NCBI GenBank assembly: GCA_965234475.1
Contig: OZ248397.1
Coordinates: 744,001-808,000 of the forward strand
DNA: 64,000 bases
Source: Methylopumilus sp947499625
GTDB lineage: Bacteria > Pseudomonadota > Gammaproteobacteria > Burkholderiales > Methylophilaceae
Direction: 5' to 3'
Positions 43,979 to 53,980 of the stretch are shown in pieces; position 1 is the stretch's first letter; every line of letters starts with the position of its first letter. The notes beneath the pieces are model-generated. The model was not told the origin of the DNA. It worked only from the letters and a program-made list of their open reading frames with translations, and searched no databases. A program made the translations under genes and the position numbers.

Positions 43979-44998
43979 TTATTTTCTTTTTGATGATACA
44001 AACCTGAGAAAATATTCTGGCGAAAAAATTTCAAGTTTTACGTTTGGTATATTTAAAGAGCGCTTAACTGAGGAAGCAATAGAAAAAGGCGATGTTGGAT
44101 CAAAAGTGAAATCAGGATTACAAACGTCCCTGACATAATCCAATTCTGGCGCTAGAATTTTTAATTTATGAAATGTAGCTTCTAAAAGAGGTAAACCAAA
44201 TGACTCTACAAAAGATGGAAAAATGAGAGCTTTACATGAGCAATATAAATTGTTAATATCTGAGCGACCTAAATTACTAAAATTATAAATTTTTAAATTA
44301 TAAATTTTAGATTTGGCATTAATTTCTTCAAGCAAAAGATTATCAGAAATACCTAAGGTGAGAACGATGCTTGGTCTGATGTTTTCCTGAGCCAAAATTA
44401 TCCATGCTTTTAAAAGATTTTGATGATTTTTATGCAAACTTCCATCCGCAACATATATAAAGTCATACTTTATAGGCATTTTCCTTAAAATCAAATCTTT
44501 TGTATCAAAAAAAGGTAATTGTACTATAGGCTTATTAATAAATTTATTTTCTAAAAAAGTTTGTAATTCATTTTTCATTGCAGGAGTTTGCACAATTATT
44601 TCGTCACAAAAAAATAGTGATTTAGTAAAAAAGTAATTTTTTATTTTACCCAGCGAGAAAAAAGAATTCTTTCTAGAAAGGTAAAGTTTATTATGTAGGT
44701 AGACAGAAACAAAACCGGGATTCTTAAAAAAAACAGGCAGGTTATGCAAACACATAACCCTTGTTTGGTGCGATGAGTGAAAAAAAAGGTAAAGCTCGTT
44801 TAAAAAATAATTAAAAGGATTCTTACTCGATTGTAAAATTTTTACATGAGAAATCTCATTATTATATTTTAACCGTCTATCTAAAATTACTAATATTTTT
44901 TTACTGGGCGTGATATTCTTTAGCAATTTATCTAATAAAACCTTGCCGCCACCTGTGTTAATAAAGGGCGCATTAATAATAAGTTTATATTTTTGCAT
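43979..44998 (-). CDS. Glycosyltransferase family 4
   Basis: A 339-residue GT-B enzyme with the N-terminal INAPFINTGGGKVLLDKLL, the core DFIYVADGSLHKNHQNLLKA and the donor-site SCKALIFPSFVESFGLPLLEA (in parts), which carries the E-x7-E pattern of GT4. It resembles group 1 transferases of O-antigen loci. It overlaps the upstream membrane protein gene by 14 bp. The donor and acceptor are unknown. Confidence 0.8.
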   Translation of the reverse strand: MQKYKLIINAPFINTGGGKVLLDKLLKNITPSKKILVILDRRLKYNNEISHVKILQSSKNPFNYFLNELYLFFHSSHQTRVMCLHNLPVFFKNPGFVSVYLHNKLYLSRKNSFFSLGKIKNYFFTKSLFFCDEIIVQTPAMKNELQTFLENKFINKPIVQLPFFDTKDLILRKMPIKYDFIYVADGSLHKNHQNLLKAWIILAQENIRPSIVLTLGISDNLLLEEINAKSKIYNLKIYNFSNLGRSDINNLYCSCKALIFPSFVESFGLPLLEATFHKLKILAPELDYVRDVCNPDFTFDPTSPFSIASSVKRSLNIPNVKLEIFSPEYFLRFVSSKRK

Positions 44999-46370
44999 GT
45001 GTCTTGAAATGTAATTTTATTGTGTGGAATAGCCCAAATGAAGATATTAAAAACAAGAAACCAGAAGCGTCAAAGTAACCTGTCCCTCTTACAAATAGAT
45101 TTATAAAAAATGAAATATAAGCAATATCCAAAAATATAAATACATTTTTATAATTATTTAAGTTATTTTTTTTGTAATTAACAAAATTTCTAATTCTTTT
45201 TATTTTACTTTTGAGTACTATAATATAAAAACCTAAAAACACTAATCCGAATAAGCCAAATTCATTAAATATCTTCGCTCCCACTGTGCCACCATCTTTT
45301 AGATTGAGGGGCCAATACTCAATCAGAAATTTATCAATACATCCACGGAAACCTAACTGCTGAAAACCAAGTCCCAGTCCGAAAGTCGATTTAAAATTAT
45401 AAAAACCTCTTAGCCACCCAGAATAATAAACATCACGTGATTGAGTAGATAAGCCAATATGAACTACAGGGGGAGGTCTTGAAGCTCCAAGAGGAATGCA
45501 TGTTGATAAGGGAAGTGGAAGGACGTTTAATCGAGAGTTTATAGCATTTTGTTCAATATTGTTTTCACCTTGGATTTCGATTTGGATTTGGATTTGGTTT
45601 TGAGTAATATGGTAAAAAGGGATTCTCGTAACAAAATAAGTATATGTGCCACTAGATAAACTGCTAAGGATTACAAAAAAATAAGTTAAGTAGATAGAAA
45701 AAAATTTTAGGGGTTTTAAGAATAAGATTGGGGCAGATATTAAAACAATTAATAAGGTTACTGACGGAAGAATTAATGCTAACTTGAAGGTTAAAGCAGC
45801 TATTAGAAGACGTTCGAGATAGGAGGACTTAACAAATCTATATATAAAAAAAGGAATAATTACTAAGGCAAATTTAGAAGGTTCATCATAATAAAAAATA
45901 GGCTTTCCAGCTGCCCCTGATATATTAAAACCATACGAGCTCAAAAAGCCTAATACTAGAAGAACATAAAACATAATGTTAGCTGACCAGGAAAAAGCAA
46001 CATCATTTATTCTTTGGCTTACCCCATAGAATGTCTGAGCCACGAATATCATAAATATCAAATATATCAGTGATAAAAAAAATCTTGAATAATCGAAGGT
46101 ATCGATTAAAAAACTGCTTACGATTCCATGCAATAAGACTAGACAAACAATTCCAAATAAAATCTTCTTAGGATTGATTGAAATAATTTCTTTTTTATAT
46201 TTGATATAAAAAATTATGAAAAATAATACAAGTGAAATAAAAAAAGAGTTTGAATGAGACAATTGAAAGGACATATGTAAAAAAGAAGGGAGAATTAATA
46301 CAAGTGTAAAGTAAAAAAAATATAGAAGAGCTAAGTAGAAATTCCGAAAATTTTTAGTTAGGACTTGCAT
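44985..46370 (-). CDS. O-antigen polymerase/ligase-like membrane protein
   Basis: A 461-residue protein with about 10-12 membrane helices and one large periplasmic loop (residues ~245-345) before the last helices, as in Wzy polymerases and WaaL-type ligases. The loop begins with a short Gln-Ile repeat coded by GATTTN hexamers (45573-45596, minus-strand coding). The gene overlaps both neighbours (14 and 13 bp). Whether it is the polymerase or the ligase cannot be told from sequence alone, since the next gene has a similar layout. Confidence 0.65.
   Translation of the reverse strand: MQVLTKNFRNFYLALLYFFYFTLVLILPSFLHMSFQLSHSNSFFISLVLFFIIFYIKYKKEIISINPKKILFGIVCLVLLHGIVSSFLIDTFDYSRFFLSLIYLIFMIFVAQTFYGVSQRINDVAFSWSANIMFYVLLVLGFLSSYGFNISGAAGKPIFYYDEPSKFALVIIPFFIYRFVKSSYLERLLIAALTFKLALILPSVTLLIVLISAPILFLKPLKFFSIYLTYFFVILSSLSSGTYTYFVTRIPFYHITQNQIQIQIEIQGENNIEQNAINSRLNVLPLPLSTCIPLGASRPPPVVHIGLSTQSRDVYYSGWLRGFYNFKSTFGLGLGFQQLGFRGCIDKFLIEYWPLNLKDGGTVGAKIFNEFGLFGLVFLGFYIIVLKSKIKRIRNFVNYKKNNLNNYKNVFIFLDIAYISFFINLFVRGTGYFDASGFLFLISSFGLFHTIKLHFKTHAKI
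45573..45596. repeat. Four GATTTN hexamers in the polymerase/ligase-like gene
   Basis: GATTTC followed by three GATTTG units in tandem. On the coding strand they encode alternating Gln/Glu-Ile. Gain or loss of a unit would change the loop length without changing the frame. Confidence 0.6.
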
Positions 46371-47725
46371 TTATAAAGTGCCAATTTAAAAAAATAAAAA
46401 TAAAGCAGCAATGTTGCGACTATTGAAATAAAGTACTGAATCGTATTAAGAGGCATATAGCCAAAATGAATCCATCTATATGCAATTAAATTAGAAGTGA
46501 ATGCAACAATTACATAATTTTCACTAGTGATATAAATAGAAAAATATTCAATTAAGTAGCCTATAGTCATTGAAAATGAAACCAATAAGAATAGAAAAAT
46601 GAAAGACCCTGAGTAGAAAAAATATGCAATAAACCCTGGCAAAGTTACAAATTGTTTTTTTGTATAGTCAACATCTACATAAGCTGATTTAATAAAATTG
46701 GCATCATAAAAACTCAAACCTCTAATATTTTTTTCGCTCAATGATAATTTAAAAAAATCCCAGCTTAATTTAGAGCTCGATGAAACGGCAATTATTCCTT
46801 CTATTCCAACCCAACGCTCAATTAACATTGCTTTTGTCCATTTTTCAATAAATGAATTTGGTGGGGATTCTTTTTGATTTTGAGTAGTAACGCTTGGTTG
46901 GGATTTAAAATTTACGTCTAGAAAATCCATACTTCTTTTGATTGTTACAACATAAAGAGAAATATAAAAGAATATAAAAATCATACAAATAATTATTGAA
47001 AAAGCTTTAATATCAAAGGTTATGTTTTTTATTTTACAATGTTTAAATATCCCTAAAAGAATAGATAAGCTGGTTAGAATCATTGCTCTACTGCTCTGAC
47101 TTATGCTCGACAACATATTTTCAAAGAAAATTAAACTGGAAAATAAAACAGGGAAATTTTTCTTTCTATGGAGCTCAAACTGGAAAATATGTAAAATAAA
47201 AAAAGTAAACCCAAAGGACAAAAAATATTTATACATGAAATTAATAGAAGAGTTATACGAATTAATACCTCCTTTCGTGTAAATTCCAAAGATGAAATTA
47301 GAAATACTAACAATAAGGATAGACAATATAAAAGATAAAATTATTTTTATTCTATGTTTAAGATAAGTTTTATAGTTCGGCGCTATAAAAAAAAATTTGT
47401 TAGCTTGAAAGACAAATTTATTACGAAAAAAATTGCTAGTCACAAGAATTGCTATAAATGATATACATGAGGCAATCAGTGCTTTATCCAAGATTTCTGG
47501 TGTTACTTCATGTTGAGTTGATAATGAAGTTAATATTTTAAAATAATCACCTCCTAAATATGAAAGAATATTCAACTTTATAAAGAAGCCCATTGTTAAA
47601 TAAAAAGCAATAAAATTATCGAATAGAGTTGTCTTTCCGCAAATTGCATTTAAAATAATCAAATAAGAAAAAAAGTCAAACATTAAAAGTACAAATGCAG
47701 AACCAGGGTAGTTTTTTAATCCCAT
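46358..47725 (-). CDS. Oligosaccharide repeat-unit polymerase-like membrane protein
   Basis: A 455-residue polytopic protein with about 12 hydrophobic segments and a periplasmic loop near residues 275-365. The order of helices and the RAMILTSLSILLGI segment resemble O-antigen polymerases (Wzy, OAG-polysaccharide type). It overlaps the next gene by 13 bp. With two polymerase/ligase-like proteins side by side, one probably polymerises repeat units and the other may transfer the chain; this is inference. Confidence 0.6.
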   Translation of the reverse strand: MGLKNYPGSAFVLLMFDFFSYLIILNAICGKTTLFDNFIAFYLTMGFFIKLNILSYLGGDYFKILTSLSTQHEVTPEILDKALIASCISFIAILVTSNFFRNKFVFQANKFFFIAPNYKTYLKHRIKIILSFILSILIVSISNFIFGIYTKGGINSYNSSINFMYKYFLSFGFTFFILHIFQFELHRKKNFPVLFSSLIFFENMLSSISQSSRAMILTSLSILLGIFKHCKIKNITFDIKAFSIIICMIFIFFYISLYVVTIKRSMDFLDVNFKSQPSVTTQNQKESPPNSFIEKWTKAMLIERWVGIEGIIAVSSSSKLSWDFFKLSLSEKNIRGLSFYDANFIKSAYVDVDYTKKQFVTLPGFIAYFFYSGSFIFLFLLVSFSMTIGYLIEYFSIYITSENYVIVAFTSNLIAYRWIHFGYMPLNTIQYFISIVATLLLYFYFFKLALYKCKS

Positions 47726-47790
47726 AATAGAAATTAAAAAAGTTACAAGAAATACTAAAAAAGTGGACTTATGTAATTTAAAAATGTTAC

Positions 47791-48036
47791 CTACCTCAAT
47801 TTAGATAAAACTAAAATTAACACAATTAGTAATAAAAATAAAAAAAATCTAATCCCTTTCAAAAATAAAGTTACATTTATATGCTCTGCTAAATTAAGAG
47901 CAATATAAGACTCAAAAAATACTAAAACAATTAATTTAAACACCAATGAATCATTCGCGTAACTATTCAGTATGCAATATAAACCCAAAAAAATTGAAAC
48001 AATAAGGTTTACAATATTCAAATTTAAATATCTCAT
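47791..48036 (-). CDS. Small two- to three-helix membrane protein in the glycan locus
   Basis: An 81-residue hydrophobic protein with segments at ~8-24, ~31-46 and ~58-78. It lies 1 bp after the flippase gene on the same strand, so co-translation is likely. No family is recognised. It may be a small accessory subunit or an unrelated membrane protein. Confidence 0.55.
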   Translation of the reverse strand: MRYLNLNIVNLIVSIFLGLYCILNSYANDSLVFKLIVLVFFESYIALNLAEHINVTLFLKGIRFFLFLLLIVLILVLSKLR

Positions 48037-48037
48037 A

Positions 48038-49273
48038 TTAAGAGACTAATTTATTTATTAGCAGGTAGGTTATTGAGAGTAATAAATAAATCTCAACGCA
48101 TAAATAAATTATTGGGGGAAATTTTCCTGCGGCGAGAGCGTTGTGCCTTACGGCAAATACCGAAAGAGAAATTGATCCTAACAAAATGGTAGAGTAAATT
48201 AAATACTCTTGCCAATTAATGTATAAGCCTAATACTGTAAGAATGAATAATGAATGAATGAAAAAATCATCGCGCAGAGTTGAAGATCCTTTAAATTGAA
48301 TGATGGAATATCTAAAGAAAGATGAACAAAATAGGGTTGCACTAGATAATAAGCTTAATGAAGCTATCTCAAAAGAAAGATTGACGCTATAGAATATATC
48401 TCTAAGAAACCACAATAGAGTTACAAAAAGAAATATAACAGTGAAAATTAAAGGTACATTTTTTTTAAGATAGGGGGTTATGCCAGATACCTTTCCAGCT
48501 TTTTGAACCACATATGGAAGAATAGAATTGTTTGCCATCGAAAAGGCCATGCTGCCTAATGCAAAAGAGGATATTATCATTGAAGATTTTTGAGGCAAAA
48601 AAGATATAGTAATTATTACTCGTAAAGCAATATTGCTTAAATTTACTAATGAAGTACTTATTAATTGAGATACAAATAAATTTTTTTGATTGGCAGTGAT
48701 TTCTTGAAATTTTATTTTTTTCATGTTTTTAATATAAAAAAGCATGTAATACCTTTTAAGTATATAAAAGTTATAGACTATCATTATTAAAAAATAGTAT
48801 TTCATGTATGCCCACATATTAAGATAAATATAAGGAAGGAAAATTATAAAGAAAACTTGGATTAATATATATTTATATTTAAATAGATTATCAGTTAAAA
48901 AAGCTTTAGATGAAATAATTACGACCTCATCAATCCAATCGATTAAGCGCTTAAATAATAACAATAGAACAAATGACTTAAGGGTTGAATCAGGTACCAC
49001 AAGAAAATAAAAAGTCATCCCAACTAGAAGTGAAGTAATTACATAAGACCTAAATTTAATTAATAATCTTGAATATATTTCATTTGTGAAATAAAGACTT
49101 CTAAAATCACCGGAAAACCCCAAGGTTATAAAACTAACTAAAGCCTGAAATATGCCAATAGTTAATGAGTCATGATGATGACCATAAAAATTTAAAATAA
49201 GAAATATATAGGTAAACGATGAATAACTAATTAAATAAAGATAAGCCTCATTAAAATTTAATTTTTTCGTCAT
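48038..49273 (-). CDS. Wzx-like polysaccharide flippase
   Basis: A 411-residue protein with about 12 membrane helices. The layout and segments such as SLVNLSNIALRVIITISFLP fit the MATE/MOP superfamily of repeat-unit flippases, which turn lipid-linked oligosaccharides to the periplasmic side. It has no recognised substrate motif. Together with the polymerase-like gene, it indicates a Wzx/Wzy-dependent pathway. Confidence 0.7.
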   Translation of the reverse strand: MTKKLNFNEAYLYLISYSSFTYIFLILNFYGHHHDSLTIGIFQALVSFITLGFSGDFRSLYFTNEIYSRLLIKFRSYVITSLLVGMTFYFLVVPDSTLKSFVLLLLFKRLIDWIDEVVIISSKAFLTDNLFKYKYILIQVFFIIFLPYIYLNMWAYMKYYFLIMIVYNFYILKRYYMLFYIKNMKKIKFQEITANQKNLFVSQLISTSLVNLSNIALRVIITISFLPQKSSMIISSFALGSMAFSMANNSILPYVVQKAGKVSGITPYLKKNVPLIFTVIFLFVTLLWFLRDIFYSVNLSFEIASLSLLSSATLFCSSFFRYSIIQFKGSSTLRDDFFIHSLFILTVLGLYINWQEYLIYSTILLGSISLSVFAVRHNALAAGKFPPIIYLCVEIYLLLSITYLLINKLVS

Positions 49274-49324
49274 GTATTTTAATTTTTAGGGATAATGTTT
49301 CTTCCTGATATTTTAAACATATTC

Positions 49325-50146
49325 TTATTTAGATATATATTTCATTAAAATTAATTTTCTTTTTATTGTTTTAGGTAATATAATTTTTATTAGATTTTTA
49401 AAAAATAAATTTAAAATTTGTATTGCGTAGTAAATTCTAATGATAGGTTTTAGTTTTCCATCACATATTACTGTGCAAGAGCTAGTAATTGTTTTGTATC
49501 TGTTAGTTTCTGAAAGCCCACCAATAATAACCTGTGAAACTGTCTGTTTCAAGTTTTTAAATCTAATATTACTTTTGTAAGCTTTGTAAAAAAATTCATG
49601 ATCTGCGACAATCTTATTGTTGATATTAAATAAGTTTTTTTTATGGTATGATAAATCTACAAAAGTTGATTGATGAGAAAATTGCATTCCTTTCCAAAGA
49701 TTTTTTGGAATTCCTGCTGCTTCTACCCTTAAAAATTTATGATAATTAATTTCTACACTGCCGTATAGGATATCTGCTGAGCTATTCATTTCCTTAGATG
49801 CTTCACTTATTGTGCTATTAGATTTAAAAATATCTCCTGCATTCATAAAATTTACCCAATCGCCCTTAGCTTTTAGAAGGCCTTTATTCATAGCATCGTA
49901 TATACCTCGATCCGGCTCACTAAGAAAGTATTTAAGTCTAGACTTGTATAGGTTTATTATTTTTATAGTTCCATCAACTGAGCCGCCATCAATAACAATA
50001 TATTCAATATTTGGATAATCTTGATCTAAAACAGACTTCATAGTCCGCTCAATCAAGTTCTTGCTATTCAATACTACGGTAATAACTGAAATTTTAGGGT
50101 AAATAGGTTTATTTCCACTTACGGAAGCTTGTGAAATTGATATCAA
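49325..50146 (-). CDS. Glycosyltransferase family 2
   Basis: A 273-residue GT-A enzyme. It has PKISVITVVLNSKNLIERTM at the N-terminus, the DxD-type donor loop EYIVIDGGSVDGTI, and SEPDRGIYDAMNKGLLKAKG, which is diagnostic of the WcaA/WfgS-like group. The start is TTG at 50146: a strong GGAGG lies 7 bases upstream and there is no better in-frame start. The divergent 50331 gene shares the 184-bp intergenic region. Confidence 0.85.
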   Translation of the reverse strand: MISISQASVSGNKPIYPKISVITVVLNSKNLIERTMKSVLDQDYPNIEYIVIDGGSVDGTIKIINLYKSRLKYFLSEPDRGIYDAMNKGLLKAKGDWVNFMNAGDIFKSNSTISEASKEMNSSADILYGSVEINYHKFLRVEAAGIPKNLWKGMQFSHQSTFVDLSYHKKNLFNINNKIVADHEFFYKAYKSNIRFKNLKQTVSQVIIGGLSETNRYKTITSSCTVICDGKLKPIIRIYYAIQILNLFFKNLIKIILPKTIKRKLILMKYISK

Positions 50147-50330
50147 TATAGCTCCTCCAGGTTTGGTAACAGAATTCGAGAGTCTGTCAATTTTTGAACT
50201 TAAAACTTAATAAGAAAATTAAAAACCTATGCTGAAAATAACCATTAACGTCATACAATTGATTTTACTAAAGTATGTTAAATTAAGATATTACTATATG
50301 TTATGTCCACCAAGCAATTAATATATCAAA

Positions 50331-52226
50331 ATGTTCAGTATTGATCAGCTAGTAGCCTACCCTCCTTTTTCTGTAATCCTTTCCCTTTTATTAATACTAG
50401 GCTTCGATTTAATTGGCAAATTATCTCTTCAAACATTTAAATTAATTAACAGCGATGCAAGCAGTTGGATTAGATGGCAATCTTGTATTGTTGGCACAAT
50501 GCTAATATCGATAATAATTTATCCATTAACGTTAGTTAATTTAACCCCTCGACTTTTTATGCAAGGGATAGCTATTTTTGTAATTGGATTAGGCGTTTAT
50601 GAAACATATAAAATAATTAAATGGGCGTTTAAAAATAAAGGTGAGGTAAAAAAGTATTATAGGTTAATCAAAAAACAAACATCTATAAGAAAATTATGGA
50701 TGTTTATGCTATTAGGCATGGGTATTTTGGCGCTAGGTCCAATAACCCACGCAGATGCCCTTGATTATCATTTTGGAGTTGCAATCGCAATATTAAATGA
50801 AGGGGGAATGCCGGTAATGCCTGAATGGTTTTTATCTCGCCTGGCTGGCAATGGTGAGGTTTTAAATGCTCTGGTAATGTCTATTGGCGCAGAACAATTT
50901 GCATCATTATTACAATATGTAAGCTTATTAAGTATTGTTATAGTAATATTTACTGCGAATAATATCGGCCATCAATCTAATATTTTAATTAAAAACAAAA
51001 GATTAGATTTAATTATGTTAGCCATCAGTTCTACGCCGGTATTATTATTTTTAGTAAGCTCATCGAAACCTCAGTTATGGCCTATTGCAATGATAACTTT
51101 TGCATTAGCCTTAATAATCCATCCTTCACAACGTAAAATATACCAATCTAATCCGCTGATTAACTATACATTAATTTGCTTATTAATAATGACAGCATCG
51201 CAAGCGAAATTTAACTACATATTAGATGCTGGTGTTGTAGGTTGTTTCGCTATGCTATTTATGATTAAACAACGTTATTTTTGGGAATCACTAGGCATAT
51301 CAGTTTTAGCTGTAACGATAATTATAGCTCCAGCAATTATCTGGAAATCTTTGGCGTTTAATGCTAATTTAATAGATACATTGATTCATCCGCTACCAGG
51401 TCATTTGCCAGGCACAGATGATATAATGAAAATTGCACAATATTCGTCAGACACAGACAGTAAATTTTCTTTCCCATTTTCAATCCTTATACCAACCAAT
51501 TTAGGAAGTTATGGTTCAATGTTAGGAATCGGATTTCTACTATTGATTAATTTAAGAACAGAGAATGATTGGCTTTTAAAGACCGGAGTTTTTGCTGCAC
51601 TTATAGTAGTGATTATAAATATTTTCTTTGGGCCACCAAGTGCGAGAAGCTTTTTAGAGCCTTATTTCTGGCTCCTATTTATTCTTTCAGCGCAAACGGA
51701 TAAAAAGTATCCTGGCAATTATAATTGGATAAAATGGCCAATTATTATTCAAGCGATTTTATCCGCAATATCAATTTCTTTAGGGATTATAATTTTATCC
51801 CCAGCTGCAATATCAGCTGAAAAGCGTTCACAAATTATGAAATTTCATGCAACAGGATATGAGTTAATGGAATGGGCAGATAAAGTATTACCAAAAAATG
51901 CTGTATTACTCAACACCAATAGATCTATGGCACTTTTGCCAAGAGACGGGGTTGCTGGTGCTAGTTACACTTTTTTACTTCGTGCTAACCTAAAAGATCC
52001 TCAAGCTAAAATATATCTTGATAGATTAAAATTTAAAAAAGTAAGCCATATTTTAATTACAGGGGCTATTGATTATAACGCTACGCTTGCACATTGTTAC
52101 GGAAATATTTTAGCAGGACCTCATATTACTAGCTCATCAGGAAGAAATCCATTTACTCAAACAGTAAAAACCGACGCATGGATATTAGAATTTGAATCAG
52201 AAAAATTACCTGAATGTGCAAAATAA
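50331..52226 (+). CDS. Large polytopic membrane protein, GT-C (glycosyltransferase 39)-like
   Basis: A 631-residue protein with about 12-13 membrane helices and a C-terminal soluble domain (residues ~500-631). After the second group of helices, THADALDYHFGVAIAI looks like the acidic first periplasmic loop of GT-C enzymes that use polyprenyl-phosphate sugars. The C-terminal domain includes MEWADKVLPKNAVLLNTNRS, as in other GT39-like proteins of aquatic bacteria. Its activity is not shown. It opens the plus-strand cassette, and it seems less AT-rich than the genes that follow, so it may have a different history. Confidence 0.6.
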   Translation: MFSIDQLVAYPPFSVILSLLLILGFDLIGKLSLQTFKLINSDASSWIRWQSCIVGTMLISIIIYPLTLVNLTPRLFMQGIAIFVIGLGVYETYKIIKWAFKNKGEVKKYYRLIKKQTSIRKLWMFMLLGMGILALGPITHADALDYHFGVAIAILNEGGMPVMPEWFLSRLAGNGEVLNALVMSIGAEQFASLLQYVSLLSIVIVIFTANNIGHQSNILIKNKRLDLIMLAISSTPVLLFLVSSSKPQLWPIAMITFALALIIHPSQRKIYQSNPLINYTLICLLIMTASQAKFNYILDAGVVGCFAMLFMIKQRYFWESLGISVLAVTIIIAPAIIWKSLAFNANLIDTLIHPLPGHLPGTDDIMKIAQYSSDTDSKFSFPFSILIPTNLGSYGSMLGIGFLLLINLRTENDWLLKTGVFAALIVVIINIFFGPPSARSFLEPYFWLLFILSAQTDKKYPGNYNWIKWPIIIQAILSAISISLGIIILSPAAISAEKRSQIMKFHATGYELMEWADKVLPKNAVLLNTNRSMALLPRDGVAGASYTFLLRANLKDPQAKIYLDRLKFKKVSHILITGAIDYNATLAHCYGNILAGPHITSSSGRNPFTQTVKTDAWILEFESEKLPECAK

Positions 52227-52255
52227 AAAATGGTACCTAAATATGAATTCTCAGT

Positions 52256-52918
52256 ATGACTTTTCGTGATAAAAAAATTAATTATAAGAAAATTTATTTT
52301 TTAGGAAAAAGTAAAAAAATTATATCTGTTTTCAGCAGAATATTTAGAGTTAAGGAAATGGAAATAATACCTTGGAGAGATTGTAAAAATTATAAATTTA
52401 GATATTCTAATTTATCAAAAAAAGATGCTAGCATTATTGTAGTTTGTGGTTATGACTATAAAAGTTATTGGTATGAATATAGTAAATATCTTCAATGTAA
52501 TATCTTAGAGCCATTAAAAATAATAAATAAAATTTCAAATTCAAAAACTATTATTTTTTATATTAATACAGTTAATAATCGAGGAAATAAAACATACTCG
52601 AGATATAGGTATGCAAAATTTCTACTTGGCGAAAAACTCTCTAAAAAATTTAAATATTTTAAAAGCATATCGCCGTCTGTTTTGGTTAATAATAATGGCG
52701 TAGCAGATATTTATGGCGGATTAATATATAAATTAATATTTAATACGCTGATTTACATGAAGGTTATCGAGACTTGCAACTCATCAGAACTAAATAAAAT
52801 GATTTTGTTTAGCATAAAAAAACATAGTAATCACAAACTAAAAAAAATTGATCCTATTTTTTTAAAAATCAGAAGAACTCTATTTATAGATAGATTGCTT
52901 AGATTTATTTATGGATAA
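52256..52918 (+). CDS. Divergent short-chain dehydrogenase/epimerase-like protein
   Basis: A 220-residue protein of unclear family. The catalytic Tyr-x3-Lys of sugar epimerase-type SDRs appears as Y117-R-Y-A-K121 after a strand with FYINTVNNRG, which is the expected spacing. The N-terminal nucleotide-binding Gly motif is weak (YFLGKSKKIISVF). It overlaps the FAD oxidoreductase gene by 8 bp, so the two are coupled and may act on the same sugar or lipid. A decayed epimerase or a non-catalytic partner is the alternative. Confidence 0.55.
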   Translation: MTFRDKKINYKKIYFLGKSKKIISVFSRIFRVKEMEIIPWRDCKNYKFRYSNLSKKDASIIVVCGYDYKSYWYEYSKYLQCNILEPLKIINKISNSKTIIFYINTVNNRGNKTYSRYRYAKFLLGEKLSKKFKYFKSISPSVLVNNNGVADIYGGLIYKLIFNTLIYMKVIETCNSSELNKMILFSIKKHSNHKLKKIDPIFLKIRRTLFIDRLLRFIYG

Positions 52919-53975
52919 GATTACAATTATTGGCGGAGGATTTTCCGCATTTACTGCAAAACTTTTAGCAAATGCTCCAGTAATGTTAATAACCCCGCTT
53001 GATCAAAAGATATTAATAAAGAATATGTTCAGGCGAAAGACATTTGAGTTCAACAAATTTTTCTCTAAAAAGACTTACTCATATGGCTCTCTTCAAACTA
53101 ACCTAAAAAATATCAAACTTCATGATCGATTAGGAATTGGCGGAAATTCAAGCATATGGGGTGGATTGACTGATATCGCAAAGATATCTACCAGAAATAT
53201 AAGTAAATTTGAATCTAATGGAATTAGATTCGTTAAATTATCATTTAGCAATACAGGGTCTATTTCTAATAATAACCTCTGTCAAATTACCAATAAGGAT
53301 AATGTTTTAGACGTAAAAAGTAAATTTTCTAAATTTATTAATGGCTATCTTTTATCATTTTCCGTTGAAAAAAAAAATATTCGTCTAAATTTCCTCACAT
53401 TATCAAATAAAAATAAAATTATTAAAAAAACTATTTTTACAAAAAAATTAATTATATGTACTGGGGTTGTTCAAACTATAGATTTACTTTACAGATCTGG
53501 AATAATAAAAGATGAGGATATAATAAAACTCGATGAATTTTCCTATTTATTAAAATATAAATTTTTATTTTTTCCATATTTATTTGAAAAATCAAATACG
53601 ATAAATATTATTAGGTATAAATTATCAGCAGCTATTTCACACTTTTTAGGAATTCAAAAAAAAATAAAGTATGCTTTTTTAATTGATTTAATTCCATTAT
53701 ATGTCGATCAATATTTTCTTAATAAAATTAATAGCTGCTACCTCAAAATTGATAAAGGTATCTTAAAAAGTGATAATCGTAGGGTGAATAATAATCAAAC
53801 CTTCGGAAATTCAATTCACTACTGCAACATGACAGTTAACAACATTAATATAAACAAATTACTAAGGGGTATAAGCCCGAATATTTTTGGCCTTGGAATG
53901 GCTTTTGTTAGTCAAAAAAAACCTGGTCCTATATCAAATGATATAATTCTAGATACTTCTCAAAAGATTAAGTAA
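52911..53975 (+). CDS. Short FAD-dependent oxidoreductase, GMC-like
   Basis: A 354-residue flavoprotein. The dinucleotide-binding motif is ITIIGGGFSAFTAKLLA (residues 4-20), GIGGNSSIWGG (near residue 78-88) is the FAD-binding loop of GMC oxidoreductases, and LIICTGVVQTIDLLYRSGI is the conserved third segment. The C-terminal part has NSIHYCNM and NIFGLGMAFV in place of the usual His-Asn active-site region. It is much shorter than alcohol oxidases of this class (over 500 residues). Its place beside an SDR suggests oxidation followed by reduction of a sugar or polyprenyl-linked sugar (inference). Confidence 0.7.
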   Translation: MDKITIIGGGFSAFTAKLLANAPVMLITPLDQKILIKNMFRRKTFEFNKFFSKKTYSYGSLQTNLKNIKLHDRLGIGGNSSIWGGLTDIAKISTRNISKFESNGIRFVKLSFSNTGSISNNNLCQITNKDNVLDVKSKFSKFINGYLLSFSVEKKNIRLNFLTLSNKNKIIKKTIFTKKLIICTGVVQTIDLLYRSGIIKDEDIIKLDEFSYLLKYKFLFFPYLFEKSNTINIIRYKLSAAISHFLGIQKKIKYAFLIDLIPLYVDQYFLNKINSCYLKIDKGILKSDNRRVNNNQTFGNSIHYCNMTVNNININKLLRGISPNIFGLGMAFVSQKKPGPISNDIILDTSQKIK

Positions 53976-53980
53976 ATTTT

